DNA of 64,000 nucleotides from Arenicola marina (Eukaryota > Annelida > Polychaeta > Arenicolidae). Position numbers and translations under genes: made by a program. Shown here in pieces: positions 23,001-32,264 of this stretch (position 1 is its first letter; every line of letters starts with the position of its first letter). Below the pieces are notes generated by a model that ran no database searches, was not told the origin of the DNA, and saw only the letters and a program-made list of their open reading frames with translations. Location: assembly GCA_964019135.1 (NCBI GenBank), contig OZ025258.1, positions 2,294,001-2,358,000 on the forward strand, written 5' to 3'.

Positions 23001-24533
23001 GTATATGGCCTTACCTTGCTTATGACTGTATATGGCCTTACCTTGCCTATGACTGTATATGGCCTTACCTTGCCTGTGACTGTATATGGCCTTACCTTGC
23101 CTGTGACTGTATATGGCCTTACCTTGCCTGTGACTGTATATGGCCTTACTTTGCCTGTGACTGTATATGGCCTTACCTTGCTTATGACTGTATATGGCCT
23201 TACCTTGCCTATGACTGTATGTGGCCTTATCTTGCCTGTGACTGTATATGGCCTTATCTTGCCTGCGACTGTATATGGCTTTACCTTGCCTATGACGTAT
23301 ATGGCCTTACCTTGCCTATGACGTATATGGCCTTACCTTGCCTATGACTGTATATGACCTTACCTTGCCTGTGACGTATATGGCCTTACCTTGCCTGTGA
23401 CTGTATATGACCTTACCTTGCCTGTGACGTATATGGCCTTACCTTGCCTGTGACTGTATATGGCCTTACCTTGCCTGTGACTGTATATGGCCTTGCCTTG
23501 CCTGTGACTGTACATGGCCTTACCTTGCGTGGCCTTACCTTGCTTGTGACTGTATATGGCCTTACCTTGCCTATGACGTATATGGCCTTACCTTGCCTAT
23601 GACTGTATATGACCTTACCTTGCCTGTGACGTATATGGCCTTACCTTGCCTGTGACTGTATATGGCCTTACCTTGCCTGTGACTGTATATGGCCTTGCCT
23701 TGCCTGTGACTGTACATGGCCTTACCTTGCGTGGCCTTACCTTGCTTGTGACTGTACATGGCCTTACCTTGCCTGTGACTGTACATGGCCTTACCTTGCC
23801 TGGCCTTACCTTGCTTGTGACTGTACATGACCTTACCTTGCCTATGACTGTATATGGCCTTACCTTGCCTGTGACTGTACATGACTTTGACCATGAGAAG
23901 GGCGAAGAAAGGCAGGCTGCTTTCCAACATCTGGGCCACCTTTTTTGGGAGCATGCCGGACGCCATCTGGCCCATACTGGGGGGGTTGGCTTGGCGCGGG
24001 CCAGCGGCCGTCCCGCGGGGCAGCCTCAGCGGCGGCCGCCGGTCACTGCCTGCCCCCTGCTGCTCCCCAAAGCTCCCTCCCTGCTGTCCCCGGGGGAGGG
24101 GCCGCCCGTCACCCACGTCCACAATGACGCTGTCCAGCGGCTGTCCCACCATACCCGTCAAGGGCACTTGGACGCCTTGCGGGGTGTGGGCGCCCGGGAT
24201 AAGTGCCCCCAAGTGGGGTGCCCCCAGGTGGGGTCCGCCTAAGTGGGGTCCGCCCATGTACACGGCAGGGCGCACTGTGGGCGTGGTCAAGCCGGACACC
24301 GTGGAGGTGCCACGGTGCTGAAGGTGCGCCTGCAGATGTCTGGCCAGCACAGAAGCAGATTGTTCCTTCTGGGACAGAGTTAAGTCCGGTTTTCTGCCCC
24401 CGGGCAGGCTGTGCTCGTGGCCTGGGGCGGCGGTCGGCTGTCTGGACATGGTGGGCCGCGCTACACTGGTGTCACCAGGGGGCACCACTGCAACCGCCAG
24501 ATCTCCCACAGTAGGCAGGCTCAGTGTGGACAT
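16949..24533 (-). CDS. RNFT: RING finger and transmembrane domain protein (RNFT1/RNFT2 type), complete, eight exons
   Basis: Eight exons on the minus strand join in consistent phase to 1464 nt, 487 aa: 24533-23864, 22023-21947, 21759-21647, 19100-18944, 18640-18494, 17571-17506, 17359-17258, 17080-16949. The family are ER-membrane RING-type E3 ubiquitin ligases. The N-terminal 200 or so residues are low-complexity and Pro/Gly-rich. Hydrophobic segments follow (FFALLMVKVMY, LLIVLALGGTFYYA, IVWVIAFLAGNIVFLYYVFL, VWSLFWIVIVTDFVAKF, IAIGIVCVYAVF). The RING (C3HC4) has C428, C431, C443, H445, C448, C451, C462 and C465, with the family block HIFCEECVCLWFDREKTCPM. The C-terminus WRDGATSAMLQLF matches the conserved WKDGATSxHxQ end. 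Which vertebrate paralogue is closer cannot be settled by eye. The start ATG (24533) has an in-frame TGA 12 nt upstream. Confidence 0.92.
17097..17133. repeat. 15-bp tandem repeat beside RNFT exon 8 acceptor
   Basis: Two full copies and part of a third copy of GACATCCATTGTAAA, in the intron 16 bp from the exon 8 border. Confidence 0.85.
17258..17359 (-). CDS. RNFT: RNFT exon 7: first half of RING
   Basis: 102 nt, phase 0, acceptor GTCGTTGCAG|ATT at 17360/17359, donor CCGG|GTCAGT at 17258/17257. Encodes up to DNTCPICQDQLSSAVKLSCR, holding the first three zinc-binding cysteines. Confidence 0.92.
17506..17571 (-). CDS. RNFT: RNFT exon 6: linker
   Basis: 66 nt, 22 codons, acceptor TTTTCAG|GG at 17572/17571, donor AAA|GTAAGT at 17506/17505. 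Encodes GLHLHQKGKELKTAFLSCFQ and two more residues. It is too short to stand out alone; it is supported by strong splice sites and phase 0 joins. Confidence 0.85.
17757..18455. repeat. 15/11-bp minisatellite in RNFT intron 5
   Basis: Mixed units AGGTAACAGATGTAT, AGGCAACAGGTGTAT (15 bp) and AACAGATGTAT (11 bp), usually as a 41-bp triplet. All three minus-strand frames stay open (IHLLPIHL, CYTPVAYTS types), all spurious. Confidence 0.95.
18494..18640 (-). CDS. RNFT: RNFT exon 5: transmembrane region before the RING
   Basis: 147 nt, phase 0 at both ends, acceptor TTCCAG|GGG at 18641/18640, donor AAG|GTCAGC at 18494/18493. Encodes ESVSQFYRSLLPVPPWVAFL and the helix WIAIGIVCVYAVF. The S-Q-L/F-x-R-S-L-x-P-x-P/Q-x-W block is a family hallmark. 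The long frames running left of it are array read-through. Confidence 0.92.
18944..19100 (-). CDS. RNFT: RNFT exon 4: transmembrane segments
   Basis: 157 nt, acceptor GTTGTTTTAG|T at 19101/19100, donor AAAG|GTATGG at 18944/18943. Encodes LYFQLPLVGNAMTVWSLFWI and on through VTDFVAKFVTIAIKSFVGLL. The Trp/Asp motif WxVxVTDF is typical of the family. Confidence 0.9.
19107..19351. repeat. 23-bp minisatellite in RNFT intron 3
   Basis: About ten copies of a 23-bp unit, core GGGCGTCAGCAACCAGGCGT, starting about 15 bp from the exon 4 acceptor. The plus-strand frames over it are spurious. Confidence 0.95.
19441..21510. repeat. 35-bp minisatellite in RNFT intron 3
   Basis: About 59 copies of a 35-bp unit, core GCAGCCATGGAGCGTAAGG followed by TACAGAACGGGTCATA. 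A 560-bp (16-unit) higher-order duplication is clear: the rare variant GCGTAACGTATAGGACGGG recurs at 19913 and 20473 with the same neighbours. Confidence 0.96.
21647..21759 (-). CDS. RNFT: RNFT exon 3: transmembrane segment
   Basis: 113 nt, acceptor CTTTCAG|CAC at 21760/21759, donor CGAAG|GTGCGT at 21647/21646. Encodes HTEGWRQTAPSIVWVIAFLA and the rest of a hydrophobic helix to DEYLYR. Ends two bases into a Ser codon completed by exon 4. Confidence 0.9.
21947..22023 (-). CDS. RNFT: RNFT exon 2: transmembrane segment
   Basis: 77 nt, acceptor TTGCCAG|GG at 22024/22023, donor CACGG|GTGAGT at 21947/21946. Encodes the end of a split Gly codon, then LLIVLALGGTFYYANDKF and a basic loop ending TTR. 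Ends in phase 0. Confidence 0.88.
22268..23885. repeat. 27-bp minisatellite made of RNFT exon 1 donor copies
   Basis: About 60 copies of a 27-bp unit. Read on the minus (coding) strand each unit is TACAGTCACAGGCAAG|GTAA plus GGCCATA, the last codons of RNFT exon 1 and its 5' splice site. The rightmost copy is the real exon end (donor at 23864/23863). Some units are 25 bp (loss of two bases at ACTGTA) or 15 bp, and a few have GGCAAGGCAAGG with the GT lost. Confidence 0.95.
23864..24533 (-). CDS. RNFT: RNFT exon 1: low-complexity N-terminus and first hydrophobic segment
   Basis: The start ATG is at 24533, preceded in frame by TGA; an earlier GTG is not needed. The exon is 670 nt and ends CAAG|GTAAGG at 23864/23863, one base into a Gly codon. 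The joined reading MYSHRQ-G-LLIVLALGGTF matches the family's order here (His, basic, Gly, then a helix ending in FxYAN). The last seven codons and the donor are one unit of the 27-bp array that follows. A GGPHLGGPHLGAPHLGA run at about residues 94-110 is a small internal repeat. Confidence 0.87.
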
Positions 24534-24540
24534 CACATCA

Positions 24541-24900
24541 CTTCAGCAAGTTGTAGAGTCACCTGAGAACAACTTAACGCGTTACTGGGCGTCCGAGCAA
24601 TCCCTCATAAAGTAACCTCCTTCCCAGCTCAAACAGCCCAAAGGACAGGGTAATAGACAGCCACATACAATGCCAGACATCACTTAGCACATCACTCTCT
24701 GCCCCAAGCAACTGACAGTAGATTTATAGAGAAGGTTTTACTGTACATGTATTCTCTGGTAACTACTATTAAGAAACTGCAACTTTCAGGGTAACACAAT
24801 TTTTAGCAAATTTAATTCATTTCACATGTAAAACATACTATTTTCTGATGGTTGTGACTATAATTGAGAAAGAGTTACTATACATGCTTACTGCCATATT
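24541..24900. other. Region upstream of RNFT start
   Basis: Probable 5'UTR and promoter side of RNFT, ordinary AT-rich sequence. I see no TATA box at a convincing distance and no divergent gene. Confidence 0.4.
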
Positions 24901-24907
24901 GCAAACA

Positions 24908-25078
24908 TTTTCCTGCAGAGGTGAGATTACCCTGTGATAATGGACTAACCACTACAACAAAGGCAGCATTCCTGCAGAGGTGAGATTACCCTGTGATAAT
25001 GGACCATCCACTACAACAAAGGCAGCATTCCTATAAAGGTGAGATTACCCTGTGATAATGGGCCAACCACTACAACAA
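24908..25078. repeat. 59-bp tandem triplication
   Basis: Three copies with 59-bp period (core GGTGAGATTACCCTGTGATA), starting near 24911, 24970 and 25029, with minor differences. Confidence 0.92.
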
Positions 25079-25087
25079 CAAAAAACG

Positions 25088-25258
25088 AAAAGAAGATGTT
25101 ACCATCGTTAGACAGTTGGTAAGCTTAATAGATGACAAGTAATTCGGCATCTATTACCAACTGTCTAATATGGCAGTAATGTCTTGTTTTTATAAGTAAG
25201 CCTAAAAAGAAGATGTTACCATCGTTAGACAGTTGGTAATAGATGACAAGTAATTCGG
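25088..25258. repeat. Direct duplication with internal inverted repeat
   Basis: A 35-bp segment (AGAAGATGTTACCATCGTTA then GACAGTTGGTAA) occurs twice, about 116 bp apart. A 15-bp perfect inverted copy, TTACCAACTGTCTAA at 25154-25168, pairs with 25108-25122. Confidence 0.85.
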
Positions 25259-25375
25259 TCAGTCAGTAATTCAACGTGCTGGCAAACAAGTTATACACCA
25301 GTACGACTATTATATAGCTCAAGTCTAAATATTTCTCAAAATCAGTGGGTGCAACTTATACACTGGTGTGACGTA

Positions 25376-26116
25376 TAGATCTACCCTTGGCGCAAGTGCC
25401 CCCAGGCAAGCCCGCTTCTCTAGGGGCACAACGGTAACAATGTTAAAATCCTTCGATGTTAGTAGGGAATTGACTGTAGCTTTTATTATAATATGGGCGC
25501 GTACAATTATAGCGCTTACGTATTGTATATACCTTGTTCTATCTTCTGACATCAAGAAAGTGTGTCAACACTAGATTGTTGCAGTCATATTTTCGCGAAC
25601 AAATGTTGGAGCATTTTGGACTTTTCCCTACCAACCGCCATGCGTATGCAGCGCCACTTTCCCGCCACCATTCGAACTATTTGTTGCCTGGGTCCCAAAA
25701 TTTGTAACAGTCAATGACCTGTGAAAGAGGGCGCTGCTGTTATCCGTAAGTTCAAAGTGAGCGACTGAAAAGGCCCTCTAGCGGAGAGTCATATGTAACA
25801 GAGAGGAGGAACCAAGTCGCATTCACAGGTACCAGCATCCGCCAAAAACAAATATGGCGGATGGCTGGTCGGGAACAGTCGTGTGCTCCAACATTTCTTC
25901 GCGAAAATATAACTGAAACAACCTAGTGTCGACACACTTTATTGATGTCAGATGATAGAACAAGGTATATAGAATACGTAAACACTATGATAGTTCAAGC
26001 ACACATTATAATAAAAGCTACAGTCGATTCCCTACTAACGTCAAAGGAGTTTAACATTGTTACCGTTGTGCCCCTAGAGAAGCGGGCTTACCTGGGGGCA
26101 CTTGCGCCAAGATCTA
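25376..26116. mobile_element. Foldback (MITE-like) element 1
   Basis: Two long inverted arms, about 25376-25615 and 25884-26116, roughly 80-85% identical by eye, around a 270-bp unrelated centre. Both outer ends read TAGATCT near GGCGCAAGTGCCCCCAGG. Each arm carries a 70-residue open frame (minus in the left arm, plus in the right, both starting MMS(E/D)DRTRYI and ending LEKRAxLGALAPR), so the frame is shared, but I recognise no protein. Likely a non-autonomous DNA transposon. Confidence 0.75.
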
Positions 26117-26306
26117 CCCCAGAAATTACAGCATATAAACAAGGACCCCCATGATTCAAGTGCCTGTGTTTCTAAGTAAGGCTACTGAAATCGATCTCTA
26201 GATTACATATATCCTAAGCTTACTGTCTTAGGCCTATAGGGATCTTACCAGAGGTGGCTTTAGTTTATTGAGCCTGCGATTGATGAAGTGGCCTGTCGTA
26301 AATAGG

Positions 26307-26896
26307 GATCTAAACTAAAGTCAAAGTCATAAATACCATAGACACACGTTTCGGCCCATATTTTCCGCGATTGTGCTGCGATCGCTCTACAAATCACTGA
26401 CATGAGAAAGCAACACTAGACCATTTTAATGATACCAAACTTACGTTTGTACTGCAATGTTATCCTTTTTTATGACACAAACAATATTTCTCCATGCTGA
26501 CTAACACTCCATTGGCAGCAGACACACTTTCACAAATAGACTAAATCCCAGACAATGAAAGGCTCTATAGTTGCCATGGCATCCTCGTGGCTGGTATAAA
26601 TATAGAGCATGTATTGTTCAAAGCACGTTCGGCGCCATGGCAACCATCATTTTATGACGCGTGTTTTAGTATTTTGGCGACAGAGCGTTTTCTGCCAATG
26701 GCGTGTCAGTATGGAGAAATATTCTTTGTGTCATAAAAAAGGATAACATCGCAGTAAAAACGTAAGTTTGGTATCATTAAAATGGTCTAGTGTTGCTTTT
26801 TCACGTCAGGGATTTTGAGAGTGATCGAGGCAAATTCGCGGAAAATATGGGCCGAAACGTGTGTCTACGGCATTTATGACTGACTTTTTTTAGATC
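26307..26896. mobile_element. Foldback (MITE-like) element 2
   Basis: Inverted arms of about 210 bp (26307-26520 and 26690-26896) begin and end GATCTAAA/TTTAGATC. They share AAACGTGTGTCTA-type ends and AATGGTCTAGTGTTGCTTT. No open frame of note. The sequence differs from element 1, so this is a second family. Confidence 0.8.
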
Positions 26897-28240
26897 TAGA
26901 AATCTACAGCAATATTCACTTGGAAAAATACATCAGCCCCAAAACACGGTGAAAAGCTAGTTCTGTCTTCTCATAAACTCAGCCAAATATGCTTAAAGCA
27001 CAAGCTTATTTTTTATAAATAAAATAAGTTTGACCAAACCTTAGAATTCTTATCTGGACTGTCTACGTTCCGATCAGTTTCTGTCTTATCAAAACAGTGC
27101 ACACTCGATAAAAGTAGCCCGTAATTTCGGCACGTCATTTCAGCCCGTAATTTCGGCACGTCATTTCAGCCCGTAAATTCAAAGTCGGTCAACTTGTCAT
27201 TTTGAACAGACCTCATGCATACCGATACCTCACAGTCCACAATTTTAGCAGCTGACGTCACAAAAGATGGGCAGTGCGCGTTCCCCGATTTTAAGGCAAT
27301 GAAGAGATTGTAGAAATGTCTCAGATAAAATACCATATCAGGTATCATATTTTAGTATTGGCATATATAGGGTCTATATAGTTTATATATATATTTATTG
27401 TGATTTTTGGGCCTACATATGTAATCAATTGAATCACTTGAATCACGGACTATTACAGCCTACCACCCCGACACCGCTCCCCACCCACAAGCGATTGAGG
27501 CTCGATCCTGTGATTCAAGTGTGTACTATATGTAAATAACAAACATCACAACAAAAACTGCAAATACATCGTACACCGTACATCGTCTTACTTGACGCTC
27601 TCTTCGTCTGACGTCATCTGACCTCCTGGTCAATTCTGACCCGAAGGCGGACGAACAAAGACTGCTCCTCATTCTCGTCGAGACTGCATGCTGTTTAGTT
27701 CATTGGAGGTTGGCGGAGTCTAGGACATACAGTAATCTCACAATATTAGTAACATTAATGATTTTCTGTTGCACATTGATCGATGCCAACAAATTTGAAT
27801 GAGCCGTGAATAAAAAAATTTAATTGCATGTTCTCATTTGATGGGAAGCGTTCGTTTTCACATGGAGGCTGTACACTATTGAACATGCCTTTATCCACAT
27901 CTAGTTAAATTTGCGTATTTCATAAACTACATTGGATAAGTGTTTACAAAAAAACATTCATGAATATGCCAGTGGAAATGTCAGTGAAGAAGAAATGGCT
28001 ACTGCGAGACCAGAAGAAGGACTATTCGTGTACATAGGGTGGAGGAGACAGTCACACACTATGTGAGGGTCTTATGACTGCCAGCAGACGTATGGCGTTC
28101 CTCACATCCTGCACACACTGAGACACTACAGCTTCAAGTGTTCGTGCCACGCCAAAACAACTTTAGCTCATATTAAAGTACTGCTATGACGTCATTCTAT
28201 TGTCTATACTGTACATTAAGTGTAAGTTAATGTCCAAGGA
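26897..28240. other. AT-rich intergenic sequence with small repeats
   Basis: No exon recognised. A 26-bp segment (CCCGTAATTTCGGCACGTCA and following) is duplicated in tandem at 27119-27170. A perfect 12-bp inverted repeat CACTTGAATCAC / GTGATTCAAGTG lies at 27435-27446 and 27510-27521. Confidence 0.6.
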
Positions 28241-28242
28241 AC

Positions 28243-28312
28243 ACGACATTACCGGATAATAATGGAGTCCGAGGGCGAAGCCCGAGGACCCATTGTTATC
28301 CGGTAATGTCGT
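28243..28312. repeat. 70-bp palindromic hairpin
   Basis: Perfect 17-bp arms ACGACATTACCGGATAA and TTATCCGGTAATGTCGT flank a further partly paired centre with GGGCGAAGCCC at the tip. It sits about 350 bp upstream of the Crypton coding start and its right arm overlaps the left direct repeat of that element. Confidence 0.85.
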
Positions 28313-28664
28313 TTTCCGCGGATGTTAACTTATGTAAAATCCACGTCCTTATAACTCCAATCTTGTCTTTGATCTGAGTTGGAAAGAGAAATTACGCTAC
28401 CGAATTCGGTTTCTTGACACATTTCACGCGACTGGTGATCAGAGCTTAAATCGAGTAGATCGATAGCTGCTACCATTTCAACTATCACTCGTTCTTCTAT
28501 ATTAGAGCGAGCCATTGCTTCAAACAGAATAGCTCACTTATTAGCTGCGTTCAACGTGTTTCTACAGTAATCGATTTCTTCGGCCCCAGTATTGGGATAG
28601 GTCTTCGCCCTATTTAAGTAAAAAATGCGCGGCACATGTTATTCCGGTGAAACGACGCAAAGCA

Positions 28665-30346
28665 ATGTTGAACGAATCGTATGACACACAGAAGGCTATG
28701 GACGAAGCCCTCGATATGCGCGACATGTATGAAGACGAATTCGCAACACACGTACGCTGTTCAGGTGTCAGTGACACGGAACTGATGAATTTCGCACAGG
28801 AAGGCGATATAAAAATGGGACTATATCCTCACTTCTCGGATGTCAGCGATGAAGAATTAAGTGTGGTCACTCAGCAAGTGGAGGAAGACGCTCTGTTGGT
28901 GACGGCTGCCGATGAGGCCGAATTGGCTGCGTCTGGGGTGGAACGGCGACCTGATGACAAGAGGCAGGAGCCACAAATGCGTTGCCGTTTTCCCGTGGCC
29001 CCAGAAGCAACGATTGCGGCACAGAGCGTAAAAAGGTAAGCTTATGTGCTGTTTAAAGTCCACCATAAGATATCGTTTGTATTATTACCCCCCCCCCCCC
29101 CCTTCCCAAGGTAGACGTTTTTTTACCCCCCCCCCCTCACGGTTTTCACTTTCCAGTAGATTTCATCCTCTTAAAATCGTGGAAATGCATTCTAATATTA
29201 TGCCACATTTTCAATCACTTCAGGTTTGCCCCCAAGACGGAGAGTAAGATCAAGTGGGCTGTCAAGATTTTCAACGATTGGAGAGATCAACGCAATGATT
29301 ATGCTGAACGCGACCCTGCCCTCAACCTGAGCCAAATATTTGTGCGGCTCGAGGATATGACTGTCGATGAACTAAATTATAGCCTCGCACGCTTAATCTG
29401 TGAGGCGCGCAACACCAAGGGAGAGGAATACCCTTCAGAAACGCTGCGCTCGATCGTTCTCATGATACAGATGTATCTGGAGCAGCAAGGAACTCCTTAT
29501 CGCTTTCTTTCAGATTATCGCTTTTCCCAAATTCGCAACACCCTTGACAACTGCATGAAGCAGTTGTGCCGAGAAGGCATAGTCACCGCTAAGCAGAAGG
29601 CGGATATCATCACGATAGAAGAAGAAGAACAATTGTGGGAGACTGGTATCCTCGGTGTTGACGAACCTGAGACTCTATTACATACCATGTTTTATACTAT
29701 TGGTTTAAACTTCGCCTTACGTGGGGGAGAAGAACACCGGCGACTGCGTCACGGCGAAAGAGCTCAAATTAAATTAGATAAATCCTCATCCTCGGAGAAA
29801 ATATTGCGTTACACAGAAGACCATTCAAAGTCTCATCAGGGCGGCCTGAAGCATGTCAATAGGAACAGGAAATCAGTAACTGTCTTTTGCAATGATACCA
29901 CCCCGGAAAGATGTCCCGTTCAGATCTTTGAAAAGTACTTATCTCATTGCCCGGAGCCCCACGAGGGACCCTTCTACCTTCGTCCATTGAAGCAGGCGGT
30001 CGGCGACATTTGGTTTTCTAAGGTTCCTCTTGGACGACATAAACTGAGCCAAATATTGAAGGATATTTGTGTAAAGGCAGGTCTTGGGGGCTACCGTACC
30101 AACCATTCTCTCCGCGCCACAGCCGCCACTCGGCTGTATGCGGCTGACATCGATGAGCAAGGTATCTGTGAGGTAACGGGTCACTCATCTGCAGCCGTGC
30201 GTTCGTACAAACGCACGGCTGAAACACAACAGCGTAACATCAGCCACATCGTGCAAGGACAGCGGTCTGATAACAAACGTGTGGCCAGTGCAGATGCAGA
30301 CAATGTAAAGCCTTACTCAATCACTGTAAATATTCAAATTCAATGA
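28665..30346 (+). CDS. Crypton-family tyrosine recombinase (DUF3504-like), two exons
   Basis: Exon 1 is 28665-29035 (donor AAAAG|GTAAGC), exon 2 is 29224-30346 (acceptor CACTTCAG|G). The split Arg codon joins SVK-R-FAPKTESKIKWAVKIF and gives 497 aa. The acidic N-terminus is followed by the DNA-binding-like region, then a catalytic domain with the full tyrosine-recombinase set: R290 (LRGGEEH), H418 and R421 (NHSLR), H444 (TGHSS), Y452 (VRSYKR). The family cuts and rejoins DNA through a 3'-phosphotyrosine. Related domains survive, inactive, in vertebrate ZMYM2 and QRICH1. Here frames are intact, so it may be active or recently so. The ATG at 28665 is chosen as first in frame; a GTG at 28647 also fits. 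Confidence 0.8.
29036..29223 (+). other. Crypton intron with poly-C tracts
   Basis: A 188-bp GT-AG intron with two homopolymer C runs (around 29089-29102 and 29127-29136). Confidence 0.75.
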
Positions 30347-31462
30347 AATTGGGTGATATAGATGAGATATTTGCGGCGTGCCGACAAATAAAAAGTAAAA
30401 ATTGATACTAAACGCTGCCTATGTTTTTTGTGATGTATTTCTGTGTCGTCAAAGATCTTATTATCCGCTCATGCCGTTTTCCGGGTATGTTAGCTCATGT
30501 CAATTCCACGTCGCTATAAAACTTACACACTACATTACAAGAAAATAATGTCGTGAGAGAACAATAGGATGACGTCACCAGTGGATTTTACTTTTCACGA
30601 ATGTACTGTTTAGGCGAGCTGATAAATTGCGATTGACTCAAGGAGACCAAACAATTTTACTGTTGAACAATCATCCTTCGGTTACGAAATCGACAATCGC
30701 AGTCAATGCCAATCGTGAGCAATAAGTGAGCTTGTTTGAAACAGGTCCTAATCACAATGTATGATCAACTGGAAGCTTGCCGCCCGATGGAAAGCCCCAG
30801 CAAAAACAGATACAAATTTCTCATCAAAAAAAACGTAGATCACAAAATCCACTTTTAGAAACTGAATTTGAGATCATATGTAATTCATATGCAAGACACA
30901 TACCGACATTTCCTTATATCCTATAATCACACTAGAAATCAATTTCTTTCTCGTGAATCCCACGGAACTCAGTTTGCAAAGCGTATCCTATGCATCAACA
31001 ACGCACTGGGTGTTACTTGTTTCAAACCCCATCAAAACATCGCTGCGTATCATATCCTTTCAGTATCCAATAATTTGAACGATTGTATCATATTCCACAT
31101 TCAAATGACCATTATCGTCTGTATAATGACACATAATCCATGCGAAGTAGCCTACGCGCCTTGATGCGAAACACGACTTCATTCATGCAATCTGAAAATG
31201 AACTAAACTGACTTCTGGCTGCAGCGTCCGACGTTCTTCCATGTCAGGGCAAATCACTGTTTCCGCTTAGCTCACGTTAGTTCAGGACTCAAGTTTACCA
31301 TTGCCACAACAATACATTTCTTGGGTTCTCAGATAGAATATGGACTGACTTAAGTGAGCTATTTTATTGGTTTCGGAAGTGAGAGATGCAATGTACATCT
31401 TCAAAGAACTCTTGTTCACGCTACATGGACCAGGTGAGGCTCACCGACCGTACTTTAAGTCA

Positions 31463-31560
31463 GAGAATACCCGTGTAACGGTTCATTCTTGAAAAGATAT
31501 GTACTCGGCTTGCGCCTCGTACATTCTTTTTCAAGAATGTACTGTTACATGGGCATTCTC
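31463..31560. repeat. 98-bp imperfect palindrome
   Basis: Arms of about 34 bp (GAGAATACCCGTGTAACGG and on; GAGAATGCCCATGTAACAG in the reverse complement of the right arm) with a 30-bp centre holding CTCGGCTTGCGCCTCG. Size and tip resemble the hairpin at 28243, but the stems differ. Confidence 0.8.
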
Positions 31561-32209
31561 CTTACCTTAATCTTCTGTGTTTCACGCTTATAATATCGAG
31601 CTGTAACGCCCCAAATAATAGAAGGGCATAATTTTTCCACTTGCTTTCGCACTTACCAATTTAACTTCCGCGAGCGAGGAAAGTGACGTCAAAGAGGAAT
31701 ACAAACGCATGTGCCTTTATATTTAGACTCAGATTATCTCTGCTGATTTTGCTTGAACTCAACGAAATGCACTCAGCCATAAAAACAATACACGCCCTCG
31801 CCCACAGATGTCTACGCACTGCATCAAAGCTCACCTGTCAATCTTGTGACATCATTGAGGAATTTTCAAATAACGCTCAGATGCAATGCTCCCAGAAATA
31901 AACCCGCCGGATCTCACTTTTGCTACTTTGACGAACGCGTTTATAGTGATATCGTGGAATAATAAATGTAAACTTCAATTAAAATAAATTGTTATTTGTT
32001 TATCTTCCATAAACCAAGTTAACTCTGAGCAAGACAAAATCGTGGCACAAACACTTTAAAGTTGCATATCGAGCTGTCGACCGTTGCAACGGGTGCACCA
32101 AAATAATTTTTTCATACTTCAGTGTCTAAATGGGTGTTTGTGGCAAGCGAAAGGTGGCTGGATGTGTCAAACGATCAAATGATGGGGGAGAAACGGCCAT
32201 TCAGGTGGC

Positions 32210-32264
32210 TTGTGTTCTTATACGCAAAATCGACATTCAAAAATAGCAAAACAGCTTGATATGC
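32210..32264. repeat. Dispersed repeat copy shared with SLX1 intron
   Basis: TTGTGTTCTTATACGCAAAA and the next 35 bases are about 80% similar to 10640-10691. Same orientation. Confidence 0.7.

Larger units (their letters stand above)
28296..30522 (+). mobile_element. Crypton-type DNA transposon or domesticated derivative
   Basis: The interval is bounded by a roughly 62-bp imperfect direct repeat (28296-28357 and 30460-30522; both contain TTATCCG, CGTTTTCCG and ATGTTA; about 78% identical by eye). It encloses a two-exon tyrosine recombinase gene with its own AATAAA at 30387-30392. Cryptons carry only a tyrosine recombinase and no transposase of DDE type. Terminal direct repeats this long are not what I expect for them, so the boundaries are inference. 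Confidence 0.55.

Noticed and set aside
23646-24321. Plus-strand frames of 146-198 aa over RNFT exon 1
   Set aside because: Antisense shadows of the GC-rich exon and the 27-bp array. The minus strand carries the splice sites and conserved protein.
30868-31164. 98-aa plus-strand frame as a gene
   Set aside because: No motif, no splice or promoter context, AT-rich chance frame.
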